Source of the DNA: Capsulimonas sp.
GTDB taxonomy: Bacteria > Armatimonadota > Armatimonadia > Armatimonadales > Capsulimonadaceae
Length of the DNA: 10,550 nucleotides
Direction: 5' to 3'
Assembly (NCBI GenBank): GCA_025963815.1
Contig: JAOQAA010000133.1
Coordinates: 1-10,550 of the forward strand
Position numbers and translations under genes: made by a program
Part shown: piece after piece, positions 1 to 7,125 of the stretch
How the letters are laid out: each line of letters opens with the position of its first letter
Position numbering within the stretch: the first letter of the stretch is position 1
Notes under the pieces: generated by a model
Databases searched by the model: none
Told to the model about the DNA's origin: nothing
What the model saw: the letters and a program-made list of their open reading frames with translations, nothing else

Positions 1-339
1 AAAGATTTAAAGGCGATTGTCATAACACGTGAAGGACAAGTGCATAATGTAGACGATCTGAGTTCTGGGGAGCAAAATTTGCTTATCTTGCTCTTGGAAC
101 TCCGGCGTAGACTAATACCAAACAGCATTGTGTTAATCGACGAAATCGAAAACAGTCTGCACCCAGCCTTCCAATACAAAATTGGGGAGGCATTGAAAGA
201 GATGCAGCGAGAGATTCCCTTTCAGTTGATTGTTACGTCTCACGCGCCGGCGTTCTTGAAAATTTTTGGATCAGAGAACACACTACTTTTGCCGAACCCA
301 CAATTCCATGACACAAACAATCAAGCCGCTGCCGCCTGA
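1..339 (+). CDS. AAA15/OLD-like ABC-type ATPase, C-terminal fragment (candidate PARIS AriA)
   Basis: The reading frame is open from the first base, so only the last 112 codons are present. In this fragment I see the ABC signature LSSGEQ (about residues 20-25), a Walker B strand SIVLIDEIE followed by a NSLHP D-loop (about 42-54), and a TSHAP switch-histidine motif (about 79-83). This order is typical of the head domain of SMC/RecF/OLD-like ATPases (AAA15/AAA21 groups) common in anti-phage systems. The Walker A half lies outside the window. The gene overlaps the next one, which encodes a DUF4435/TOPRIM-like protein. An AAA15 ATPase followed directly by DUF4435 is the layout of PARIS, where AriA is the sensor scaffold that holds and releases AriB. 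The ATPase call is firm; the AriA assignment is inferred from the neighbour. Alternatives are an OLD or Septu-type ATPase. A GTG at 40 is an internal codon, not the start. Confidence 0.85.
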   Translation, partial: KDLKAIVITREGQVHNVDDLSSGEQNLLILLLELRRRLIPNSIVLIDEIENSLHPAFQYKIGEALKEMQREIPFQLIVTSHAPAFLKIFGSENTLLLPNPQFHDTNNQAAAA

Positions 340-1129
340 ACTCACTGACTTCATATTTGAGCTCGGGCCTCGGACGCTTGTTCTCGTTGAAGGCGATGAC
401 GATATCATGGTTTTCGAGAAGCTGTATTTAGAGCGACTTGGAGATATTGCGTTTTTTGCAACAGATGGAGATCACCAGCTAGAGTTTTTGATTCAGGAAT
501 TGCAAACAGTCCGCCCCGATGTGCTGGCTTATGGCATTCGCGATCGGGATTTTCGCAGCGATGCGGAAGTGGAGGCGGCGCTTGCCAATCGTGATGCTCG
601 ATTATTCGTTCTCAGGCGCTATTGTATCGAGAACTATTTGCTTGACCCGAAAATCGTTTGGTATGTCCTGAACGTATATCTATATCAGAAGATGCCATGG
701 AAGGACGCGGCTGAAGCGGAAGCCTATCTCCTCCAGCTTTGTGTTCGTCTGCAACATCTCATGGCTGCGAATTGTGCCTTGCGTGAGATTCCTGCTCCCG
801 GGTTCAAAGAAGCGCACGACCCATTAGGCCGCGACGAAACAATCGCAAAAATTGCTCTCATCTTGCCTTGCACGGTGGAAGAGGCAGAGGCATTAATTGC
901 AAACAAAGAGTCGCAGATTGTTGGAATGCTTCAGACCTTGGAACAGGCTTACACGCGGATCAATGGAAAACATATACTCTGGCAATTACGAATGTACGCT
1001 ATTTCCTTGCAAAAGGGACTTGGCTACGATCACTTGTTTCGCCTCTTGCTGGATGAGGTGAAACGCCAAGATGCGATCCACACAGACCTCCGCGAAATCG
1101 TGGAGCAAAAAATCTTATCTGGGAGTTGA
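308..1129 (+). CDS. DUF4435/TOPRIM-like protein, candidate PARIS effector (AriB-like)
   Basis: A 273-residue protein read from ATG 308, which lies inside the end of the ATPase gene (32-nt overlap). A TTG at 266 would add 14 residues, but ATG is preferred. Neither start has a clear Shine-Dalgarno, consistent with coupled translation. The N-terminal part looks like a TOPRIM fold: VLVEGDDDIMVF (Glu28, then Asp30-32) after a hydrophobic strand, then GIRDRDF (Asp79, Asp81), then RYCIENYLLD (about 104-113), a motif of the DUF4435 group. The rest is mainly helical with no recognised motif. In PARIS, AriB is a DUF4435/TOPRIM nuclease that is released from AriA when a phage trigger is sensed and cleaves a host tRNA. 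From memory, its essential Glu is at about residue 26, close to Glu28 here. Base composition is lower in GC than the genes to the right, as expected of an acquired defence gene. The family call is fairly sure; the system call is an inference. Confidence 0.8.
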   Translation: MTQTIKPLPPELTDFIFELGPRTLVLVEGDDDIMVFEKLYLERLGDIAFFATDGDHQLEFLIQELQTVRPDVLAYGIRDRDFRSDAEVEAALANRDARLFVLRRYCIENYLLDPKIVWYVLNVYLYQKMPWKDAAEAEAYLLQLCVRLQHLMAANCALREIPAPGFKEAHDPLGRDETIAKIALILPCTVEEAEALIANKESQIVGMLQTLEQAYTRINGKHILWQLRMYAISLQKGLGYDHLFRLLLDEVKRQDAIHTDLREIVEQKILSGS

Positions 1130-1188
1130 AGGCGGCGTCCACAGTCTAGGTCATAAGAAGCAGAGAACTCGTTCGCAGGACATGTGGT

Positions 1189-1851
1189 ATGCCGGTGATT
1201 ATGATAGGGCCAAATGGTGAAGAGCTGATGGAACCGACAATAGCGCCCTATGTGGCGCGGCGGTCGGCGGGTCCCGAGGACATCGACGCTGCTTTGGCGA
1301 TGCGATGTCGCGACGGAGATATGTCCGCCTTCGGAGAGCTTGTCAGCCGGCATGAAAAGCGTATCTACGCCTTGGTCTCGCGCATCCTTGGCGCGGGCGT
1401 CTCGGCGGACGACGTGGATGACACCGTGCAGGATGTATTCGTGCAGGCGTGGCGGGCCTTGCCTCGCTTCCGCGGCGATTCGAAGTTCTCTACCTGGCTC
1501 TATCGAATTGCGACGAATATGGCGATCAAACAGTGGCACCGCCGCAAACGGCTGCGCATGACGGTCGCCGACGAAGAACTTCCTGAGAACTTACGGGTAT
1601 CCATGATGACCGATCCAAGCCCCAGCCCGGCGGATCACGCCGAAAGTGCTGCGCGCGATCGCGCGCTGCGCGCTTCCATTGATGCGCTGCCTGAAAAGCA
1701 GCGCACCGTCGTATTGCTTCATTATTTCGAAGATTATTCCTGCGAGGAAGTCGCCCAAATGATCGGGTGCTCGATTGGGACCGTGTGGTCTCGCCTCCAC
1801 TACGCATGCCGCAAACTGCGCGGCAATCTGGAGTGGCTGCAGCAAGCCTGA
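1189..1851 (+). CDS. ECF-type RNA polymerase sigma factor (first cassette)
   Basis: A 220-residue sigma70-family protein of ECF size. Region 2 spans about residues 38-120: it opens with CRDGDMSAFGELV, has the VDDTVQDVFVQAWRAL core-binding helix, and ends with FSTWLYRIATNMAIKQWHRRK, the -10 recognition part. Region 4 spans about 158-212: SIDALPEKQRTVVLLHYFEDYS, then the helix-turn-helix EEVAQMIGCSIGTVWSRLHYA. Regions 1 and 3 are absent, as in ECF factors. The start is uncertain: ATG 1189 has an AGGA about 10 nt upstream, while in-frame ATG 1228 has GGTGAAGAG close upstream and would give 207 residues; both keep the whole of region 2. The next gene, 49 nt downstream, encodes a membrane anti-sigma-like protein, so this factor is probably held at the membrane until a signal arrives. 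Its target promoters cannot be read from the window. Confidence 0.95.
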   Translation: MPVIMIGPNGEELMEPTIAPYVARRSAGPEDIDAALAMRCRDGDMSAFGELVSRHEKRIYALVSRILGAGVSADDVDDTVQDVFVQAWRALPRFRGDSKFSTWLYRIATNMAIKQWHRRKRLRMTVADEELPENLRVSMMTDPSPSPADHAESAARDRALRASIDALPEKQRTVVLLHYFEDYSCEEVAQMIGCSIGTVWSRLHYACRKLRGNLEWLQQA

Positions 1852-1900
1852 TCCCTGACGGCGCCTGTCATCTCGCGCAAGAGAGTGCTATTTTATTGTC

Positions 1901-3430
1901 ATGCTGAAATCACGCTACTACGCCTGGTTGATTCCCTATATCGAGGGAACGCTCGACGCCGGCCGCCGCCATTTGCTGGAAAAGCGCATGGTCGCCGATC
2001 CCAAGCTTGCGGCGGAAATGGATACGCTGCGCCGAGTGACATCCCATCTGCGCCGCTCCGCTTCCTCGGAGCCTCCGCCCACCGACATGCGTCCTGTTTG
2101 GCCGCGAGTCCAGAGCCGACTGCAAAAGCGCGGGCCGGCGCCGCTGGTGTCGTCTCGTTTGGCGTGGGGTGGCGCGGTGTCGGTCGCCGTGGGGTTTATG
2201 GTCGCCGCGAACATGCGCACGGAACCGCTGAATTATCTGCCTCCGGTCCAGAATTACTCTGGCGATCATGCAGAGATGATGGCGCCTGCTCCGATCAGCG
2301 ATCGTGGATTTCAATTGCGAGCACATTCTACACAGCCTGTGACGACTGCTCCCGCCGCCCCAACAGTCAACGCATTCGCAAACCCAGATCGGGTGGTCAA
2401 AATAGCCGTACCGCCGCATCCGGCAATGTGGTTAGCCAGGAACTCGGTAGCCTCGGGAGGGGGGGGCGGCGTACAGTACGCGGCGGCCGGTCTGGTAAAG
2501 ATGCCGCATAGCGGCGCTTCGTTCGTAATGGCGAAGACGACTTCGTCGATTTCTTCGCCTGCATTGCCCGCCGCTGCGCCGAGTGTGGTCTTTGCCGCGA
2601 AAGTCGCGCCGGCTTTGGGACAATCCATCCATGGGAACGCGTCTGTGTCCGACGCCGCTGAAAGTGTGAGCATGAACGCATCCAGGATGGCTGACCATTC
2701 GGATTCGTTATCGCCGTCCGGAACCAGTGCTCTCGACGCCATGGCGCATCGGCCCGTTTCTGATATGGACACGGCGCGTTTGCCGGGTTCATATCAAGTG
2801 GCGAGCGCTTCGTCGAATGTGCTGGGAATGCTGGGCGCAAGTCGCTTCTTTGCCACATTGCCGGCGGGAGCAAAAGCCGCCCACCGTCCTTCGGATATCG
2901 TGTCTGCGGTTCGGCCGAAGTCGCTGACCGCCGCTCAAAGCGTGGATGTGCTGCGCGCTGAGGCTTATGGTCAGCAGAGCCGCGGCCAGTTCAGCAGCGC
3001 GCTGGATACCTGGCGGGATGCTGTGTTCGTTTCCATCGCCGCGCCGACCTACTCCGATGAGGTGTCGGTGAAGCAGGTGAACGAGACGCTTGCGGCCGTT
3101 CGCGACGCCGGTCAATTGGAAAATCTGCGTGAGCGTTTGGAACGGCAGCAAGAGTTTGCGCCCGACGACATCGTGAACACCCGGGCGCTGGGCTATATTT
3201 ATACGCTGACGGGTGATGTCGAGCTGGCGCGCGCCGTTTGGCGTCAGGTCACCGAAAGCGGATTCGAGACTGGGGAAGACTGGTATCAGCTGGCGGGCGC
3301 GGAGCTGATCGACGGCGATACGACCTCCGCTCGCGTCGCTTACGAATTTGCCGTGCGCTCCGGGGCGCTGCCTTTAACTTCCACCCACCGCGCCATCGCC
3401 CAGCGCTGGCTCAGCAATCCTCTGCATTAA
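1901..3430 (+). CDS. Membrane anti-sigma-like protein with zinc-less anti-sigma domain and TPR-like tail
   Basis: A 509-residue protein directly downstream of an ECF sigma gene. Residues 1-50 resemble the anti-sigma domain of the zf-HC2 type (YIEGTL at 13-18, then charged helices) but lack the HxxxCxxC zinc ligands. A single hydrophobic segment at about 86-104 should cross the membrane, leaving the N-terminus in the cytoplasm. Residues about 105-343 are rich in Ala, Ser, Pro and Met with no recognised fold, probably an extended extracytoplasmic linker. Residues about 344-509 are helical and TPR-like, with pairs such as AEAYGQQSRGQFSSALDTWR, ALGYIYTLTGDVELARAVWR and YQLAGAELIDGDTTSARVAY. The likely role is to bind and silence the upstream sigma factor and to sense an envelope signal through the TPR part. 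The sigma-binding function is inferred from position and domain shape. An AT-rich stretch (TATTTTAT) precedes the ATG, and no strong Shine-Dalgarno is seen. Confidence 0.8.
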   Translation: MLKSRYYAWLIPYIEGTLDAGRRHLLEKRMVADPKLAAEMDTLRRVTSHLRRSASSEPPPTDMRPVWPRVQSRLQKRGPAPLVSSRLAWGGAVSVAVGFMVAANMRTEPLNYLPPVQNYSGDHAEMMAPAPISDRGFQLRAHSTQPVTTAPAAPTVNAFANPDRVVKIAVPPHPAMWLARNSVASGGGGGVQYAAAGLVKMPHSGASFVMAKTTSSISSPALPAAAPSVVFAAKVAPALGQSIHGNASVSDAAESVSMNASRMADHSDSLSPSGTSALDAMAHRPVSDMDTARLPGSYQVASASSNVLGMLGASRFFATLPAGAKAAHRPSDIVSAVRPKSLTAAQSVDVLRAEAYGQQSRGQFSSALDTWRDAVFVSIAAPTYSDEVSVKQVNETLAAVRDAGQLENLRERLERQQEFAPDDIVNTRALGYIYTLTGDVELARAVWRQVTESGFETGEDWYQLAGAELIDGDTTSARVAYEFAVRSGALPLTSTHRAIAQRWLSNPLH

Positions 3431-3453
3431 TCATTGAGACGAATCCAAGTAAA

Positions 3454-3488
3454 CATGGCCGCCGCAGGAGTTTCCTGCGGCGGCCATG
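3454..3488. terminator. Perfect GC-rich hairpin between convergent genes, likely bidirectional terminator
   Basis: CATGGCCGCCGCAGGA (3454-3469) pairs over all 16 bases with TCCTGCGGCGGCCATG (3473-3488), leaving a 3-base loop. It lies 23 nt after the stop of the anti-sigma-like gene and about 29 nt from the stop of the minus-strand oxidoreductase, the usual place for a shared terminator. On neither strand is there a proper U tract (only TTT on the minus side), so it may act as a strong pause or mRNA-end stabiliser rather than a classical intrinsic terminator. Confidence 0.7.
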
Positions 3489-3517
3489 CTGCATTCGAGC
3501 CGTGCTGTCTTAGGGCG

Positions 3518-4513
3518 CTAGCTTTTGATTTTTATCAGCACTTTCCCGCCGGCGCCCTGCGTCACCTGCGTGTAGGCAGCCATCGCTTCATCGAAAGAAA
3601 ATGTCGCTCCGATTCGAGGAGCGTGGAGTGCGCCGATCTCAAAGCCGGGGGCAAGATCGTCCAGGATGTGCGCGCAGTCGGACGCCGTCAGGTTGAGTGT
3701 ATTGACGCCGACCAGACGCAGCTCACGGCGATAGAAGTTGAGCAGGTCGATCGGGACATGCCGGTCGGGCGTGGCGATGACGGCGACTCGGCCCTTGGGC
3801 GCCATTGCGGCAAGCGTGGCGTCCAGCTGCGCGCCCCCGACGGTGTCCAAGGCGACCCGCACACCTTGCCCCTGGGTGAGCTCTTGAACCTGCCGCGCGA
3901 ACGCCTGGGGATCTTCCGTAAAGACGACTTCGTGCGCTCGCAGATCGCGCGCTTCGGCTTCCCGGCTCGCATCGCGCACGGCGGCGATTACGCGCGCTCC
4001 GCGCCAGCGGGCGATCTGAACGGCCGCGCTTCCCACGGCGCCGGTCGCGCCGACTACGAGCACCGTCTCGCCGTTGATGAACCTAGCTCCGTTCACCAGC
4101 GCCGCCCAAGCCGTGACATAGCCCACGCCGATGCAGGCGGCCTCATCCATCGACAGGGCGCCAGGTTTTGCGCGTACGCCGCCGCGCGGCAGCACGAGGC
4201 ATTCGGCGTGCGAGCCATCCTGCGTAAAGCCGAGTTCGCCGCCGGTGCCCCACACTTGTGTCCCAATCAATGGCGCGGGTCCTTCGATGACGACGCCGGA
4301 AAAGTCTCGCCCGGGCGTGCGCGGCATGGTGGTGTGCGGCATTTTTCCCAGAACGTTCTTCACATCGCTGGGGTTGACCGCTGAAGCATGCACCTCCACG
4401 ACGACTTCGTCCCGTCCCGCCTTTGGCGCGGGGATGTCTGCGATTTGGAGGACAGAGGGATCTCCGAACGTCTCAAAGCGTAATGCGCGCATGGCGGCGC
4501 CTTCTGTGCTCAT
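3518..4513 (-). CDS. Zinc-free MDR-family NAD(P)H:quinone oxidoreductase-like enzyme
   Basis: A 331-residue protein of the medium-chain dehydrogenase/reductase superfamily, of typical length. The N-terminal GroES-like domain opens with MRALRFETFGDPSVLQI and contains the NPSDVKN motif (47-53) usual in quinone oxidoreductases. The Rossmann part holds VLVVGATGAVGSAAVQIA (about 151-168). Arg180 after the second strand (VIAAVRDASREA) suggests NADPH preference. LDTVGG (about 222-227) is the conserved next strand. The catalytic and structural zinc cysteines of alcohol dehydrogenases are missing, so this is the zeta-crystallin/QOR branch. Likely reaction: NADPH-dependent reduction of quinones or enones in the cytosol; the substrate cannot be told. 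ATG 4513 is chosen because AAGGAAG sits 7 nt upstream; an ATG seven codons later (4492) begins the conserved domain. It is convergent with the anti-sigma-like gene and divergent from the glycosidase. Confidence 0.92.
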   Translation of the reverse strand: MSTEGAAMRALRFETFGDPSVLQIADIPAPKAGRDEVVVEVHASAVNPSDVKNVLGKMPHTTMPRTPGRDFSGVVIEGPAPLIGTQVWGTGGELGFTQDGSHAECLVLPRGGVRAKPGALSMDEAACIGVGYVTAWAALVNGARFINGETVLVVGATGAVGSAAVQIARWRGARVIAAVRDASREAEARDLRAHEVVFTEDPQAFARQVQELTQGQGVRVALDTVGGAQLDATLAAMAPKGRVAVIATPDRHVPIDLLNFYRRELRLVGVNTLNLTASDCAHILDDLAPGFEIGALHAPRIGATFSFDEAMAAYTQVTQGAGGKVLIKIKS

Positions 4514-4561
4514 TGTTGATCTTCCTTGGTTCTGATGGACGCGTGGGCGTCGATACGTTCA

Positions 4562-4574
4562 ATGGCGTCGCCAT
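4562..4574. promoter_or_regulatory. Small dyad in the divergent intergenic region, possible operator
   Basis: ATGGCG and CGCCAT flank a single T, giving a 13-bp dyad in the 106-nt gap between the divergent oxidoreductase and glycosidase genes. A tandem CCAGGT repeat (4585-4596) and a TACAAT (4596-4601, -10-like for the plus strand) lie beside it. No good -35 boxes are visible. The placement fits an operator, but a dyad this short can occur by chance. Confidence 0.25.
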
Positions 4575-4619
4575 AGCGATCGTTCCAGGTCCAGGTACAA
4601 TGACTTGGACAAAAGCCCT

Positions 4620-6761
4620 ATGAAAATATCTCGAACCATTTGTGCGTTTTCTATTTCTGTTTCGCTCTTGTGCGCCCTTCTTCCTGCGCGCCCTGCGGCG
4701 AGCGTCCCGCAAGTTGTCACGGTGACGGTCGCGGCGAAGCCCTCCCATACCGTCATTCCAACTGCGGCGTTCGGCGCGGCCTTGGATGGATATGAAAAAG
4801 GCGACGTCGCTAAGATCTATACCCCCGCGAACGTGAAGGCGATCATGACGGCGGGATTTGGTGAAATCTCGTATCGCCTGCGTACGGAACTGGGCGTGGA
4901 AGCCTGGCATTGGAACCCGCATGGAACATGGAGCGGCGCGAACTCTGGATACTGGACATCGGACGCTGGTGCGGCCGCGTCGATCGCGACCTGCAATGGA
5001 TATCGATTGCCGCGCCGGGGGAGTACATACGATCAGGCGAACAAGGACGGCTATTCGCGTATCGACGATGGCGATCCCAAGACGTTTTGGAAGAGCAATC
5101 CCTACCTCGCCCGCCCGTATGTCTCGGAAGACCATCCGCAGTGGCTGGTCGCGATCCTGGATCGCGCGCGCCCCGTCAACGCCATTCGTGTTCTTTGGGG
5201 AGCGCCTTACGCCCGCCGGTATCAGATTGAATACTGGGCCGATCGGGACAACCCCGACGCCTCGGGGATCGAAGATACCTACAGCGAAAGCGGAGCATGG
5301 CGCCCATTTCCGCAGGGGAGCATCAACGCCGGCTCGGGCGGGGCAGTCCGCATCCAGTTGTGCGATCATCCGATCTCGGCCCGCTTTATCCGGATTCGCA
5401 TGGAAGAGGGCGCCGGCGGGCCAAGTGGCGGTGACCCGCGCGACCATTTAGGCTTTGCCGTGCGCGAGCTGTCGATTGGCCAATCGCAGCCCAATGGAAT
5501 GCTGCGGGACTGGGTGCGGCGCGCGCAAGACAGCGCGCGGCAGACGACGATCTATGCATCGTCGACCGACCCCTGGCATCGAAGCGGCGACCGTGATGAG
5601 AATGTAGAGCAGCCCGGATTCGATACCGTCTTTCAGAGCGGCGTCACGCACGGCCTGCCGGTGATGATCCCGGTCGGCCTTGCCTACGACACCCCGGAAA
5701 ACTCCGTCGCTGAGATCCGCTGGCTGCGCGCCAGGGGATACAAAATCTCGCGGGTGGAGATGGGTGAGGAGCCGGACGGCCAATACATGACGCCGGAGGA
5801 CTATGGCGCGCTGTATGTTCAGTGGGCGTCGGCGCTGCACCGGGAAGACCCATCGCTGGTCCTGGGCGGCCCCTGCTACCAAACCGTTTCCGATGAAGTC
5901 CGCGCCTGGCCTGCCGGCGCTGGCGGCGATACCTCATGGACCCGTCGCTTTTTGAGATATCTGCGCGTCCACGGCCATATGCGGGATCTGGGATTTTTCA
6001 GCTTCGAATGCTATCCGTTCGATCATCTCTGCGGACCATCCGCGCCCCAGCTCGCGTCGCTGCCCGGTCTGATTCGAGACGCCATGGCGCGCTGGCGTCA
6101 AGACGGCGTTCCCCAAAACATTCCCTGGCTGATTACCGAATACGGATACTCAGCCTACGCCGGTCAGCCCGAGGTCGATTTGCCGGGCGCATTACTGAAC
6201 GCCGATCTCGTCGCATACTTTCTGACGCACGGCGGCTCCGGCGCTTACTTTTACGGGTGTGAGCCGAACACGCTGATCAAGGAACTGGACGAGTGCGAGA
6301 CCTGGGGAAATCTCTCGCTCTTCCAGTCGGACGACGATCGCCACATCCAAAGCCCGTTCGCCGCCTATTACGGAGCGCGCATGCTCACTCAGGAATGGGC
6401 GCAGCCCGGCGCAAAACCACTGGCGCTTTATCCCGCCGTCTGTAAGGTCCAGGGTACGCGCACGCCGTCCTCCGTAACTGCGTACGCCGCGCGCCGTTCG
6501 GATGGACGCTGGAGCATATTGCTTCTGAATAAAGATCCGAAGCGCTCCTACGGCGTTCGTGTCAAGCTCCCATTACCGATCCATTTCGCCGGGTCGGTCG
6601 ATTTTATCCAATATGGTCCGGCGCAGTATCGCTGGCATGCGCGCGGCGATCGCGGCTACGCGTCGCCCAATCTGCCCCCGAAGCGCACGTCGATCTCCCC
6701 TGACGCCATCGCAAATCTGCCGCCGTACTCGCTGACCGTCGTGCGGGGAAGCGTCCAATAA
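4620..6761 (+). CDS. Secreted clan-A-like glycoside hydrolase with inserted discoidin (F5/8 C) domain
   Basis: A 713-residue protein read from ATG 4620, where a clean signal peptide begins (MKISRTICAFSISVSLLCAL, then a cut near PARPAAS); a TTG at 4605 would only add five residues. Residues about 45-110 look like the first strands of a TIM barrel. Residues about 143-288 form a discoidin/F5-8C-like beta-sandwich: DGYSRIDDGDPKTFWKSN, then VAILDRARPVNAIRVLWG, ending RFIRIRMEE and FAVRELSIG. The barrel then resumes. VEMGEEPDG holds the candidate acid/base (Glu384) and WLITEYGYSAY the candidate nucleophile (Glu507), spaced as in retaining clan GH-A enzymes such as GH39 or GH51. The C-terminal part (about 615-713) is a beta domain usual in that clan. 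Likely role: outside the cytoplasm, cleaving a plant or microbial polysaccharide; substrate unknown. Odd point: the Asn normally before the acid/base Glu is replaced by Glu. The family number cannot be assigned by eye. Confidence 0.8.
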   Translation: MKISRTICAFSISVSLLCALLPARPAASVPQVVTVTVAAKPSHTVIPTAAFGAALDGYEKGDVAKIYTPANVKAIMTAGFGEISYRLRTELGVEAWHWNPHGTWSGANSGYWTSDAGAAASIATCNGYRLPRRGSTYDQANKDGYSRIDDGDPKTFWKSNPYLARPYVSEDHPQWLVAILDRARPVNAIRVLWGAPYARRYQIEYWADRDNPDASGIEDTYSESGAWRPFPQGSINAGSGGAVRIQLCDHPISARFIRIRMEEGAGGPSGGDPRDHLGFAVRELSIGQSQPNGMLRDWVRRAQDSARQTTIYASSTDPWHRSGDRDENVEQPGFDTVFQSGVTHGLPVMIPVGLAYDTPENSVAEIRWLRARGYKISRVEMGEEPDGQYMTPEDYGALYVQWASALHREDPSLVLGGPCYQTVSDEVRAWPAGAGGDTSWTRRFLRYLRVHGHMRDLGFFSFECYPFDHLCGPSAPQLASLPGLIRDAMARWRQDGVPQNIPWLITEYGYSAYAGQPEVDLPGALLNADLVAYFLTHGGSGAYFYGCEPNTLIKELDECETWGNLSLFQSDDDRHIQSPFAAYYGARMLTQEWAQPGAKPLALYPAVCKVQGTRTPSSVTAYAARRSDGRWSILLLNKDPKRSYGVRVKLPLPIHFAGSVDFIQYGPAQYRWHARGDRGYASPNLPPKRTSISPDAIANLPPYSLTVVRGSVQ

Positions 6762-6817
6762 TTCGCAAGTATGGGCATAATAGAATATGAAGTTTGGGAC
6801 GAAGGGATAATGGGATT

Positions 6818-7123
6818 ATGATGATCACTCTGTACGTGATCTATGGCGTTTTACTGATTGTGGGCGGAATCATGGGGTACGCCAAGGCGAAGTCGCAGGC
6901 GTCTCTGATTTCCGGCGTCGTGACGGGAGCACTCGTACTGGTGGGCGCCGCGCTGTATTTGAAGCATGTTCCTAATATCCGATTCGCCGAGGCGTTTCTG
7001 GCGGCGGTGGTCGCGACGATCTTTATCAGCCGCTACGCCAAGACCAAAAAGGCCATGCCGGCCATTCCTGTGATTGTCTTGAGTGCGGTCGTGATCTTTG
7101 CATCGTTTGCGCCGACGGCGTAA
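6818..7123 (+). CDS. TMEM14-family small membrane protein
   Basis: A 101-residue, almost wholly hydrophobic protein with four predicted membrane helices (about residues 2-20, 30-46, 55-71 and 80-97). The pattern is that of the TMEM14/UPF0136 family: first helix ending GGIMGY, a short polar turn KAKSQASLISG leading into helix two, and RYAKTKKAMPA before the last helix. Bacterial and plastid members are poorly understood; animal and plant relatives have been linked to porphyrin or fatty-acid transport, which should not be assumed here. ATG 6818 is preferred because GAAGGG (6801-6806) lies 11 nt upstream; ATG 6821 and TTG 6794 are alternatives. It starts 56 nt after the glycosidase stop with no visible terminator, so co-transcription is possible, although no functional link is obvious. 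Confidence 0.75.
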   Translation: MMITLYVIYGVLLIVGGIMGYAKAKSQASLISGVVTGALVLVGAALYLKHVPNIRFAEAFLAAVVATIFISRYAKTKKAMPAIPVIVLSAVVIFASFAPTA

Positions 7124-7125
7124 CA

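Noticed and set aside
1651..1666. GCGCGCGATCGCGCGC palindrome in the first sigma gene, resembling an iterated HIP1 site
   Set aside because: It lies within codons of the sigma linker/region 4 boundary, and I noticed only one other GCGATCGC (near 6647), so there is no sign of iteration.
1854..1894. Possible promoter with CTGACG and TATTTT before the first anti-sigma-like gene
   Set aside because: The spacing between the boxes is 28 nt, too long for a sigma70-type promoter; the TATTTT alone is weak evidence.
1885..2511. Plus-strand open frame overlapping the anti-sigma-like gene in another frame
   Set aside because: Composition is typical of a shifted frame and there is no domain; its stop codon matters only as the end point if the G tract gains a base.
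3434..4384. Long plus-strand open frame (316 codons) opposite the oxidoreductase
   Set aside because: The minus-strand frame has full MDR motifs and a good Shine-Dalgarno; the plus frame has low-complexity His/Arg/Gly content.
4473..5447. Long minus-strand open frame (324 codons) opposite the glycosidase
   Set aside because: It is Arg/Pro-rich with no domain pattern, and it lies over a plus-strand gene with a signal peptide and clear motifs; a high-GC shadow.
6753..6786. Possible promoter (CATAAT or TAGAAT) before the TMEM14-like gene
   Set aside because: No acceptable -35 box at proper distance; AT-rich words alone are not enough.
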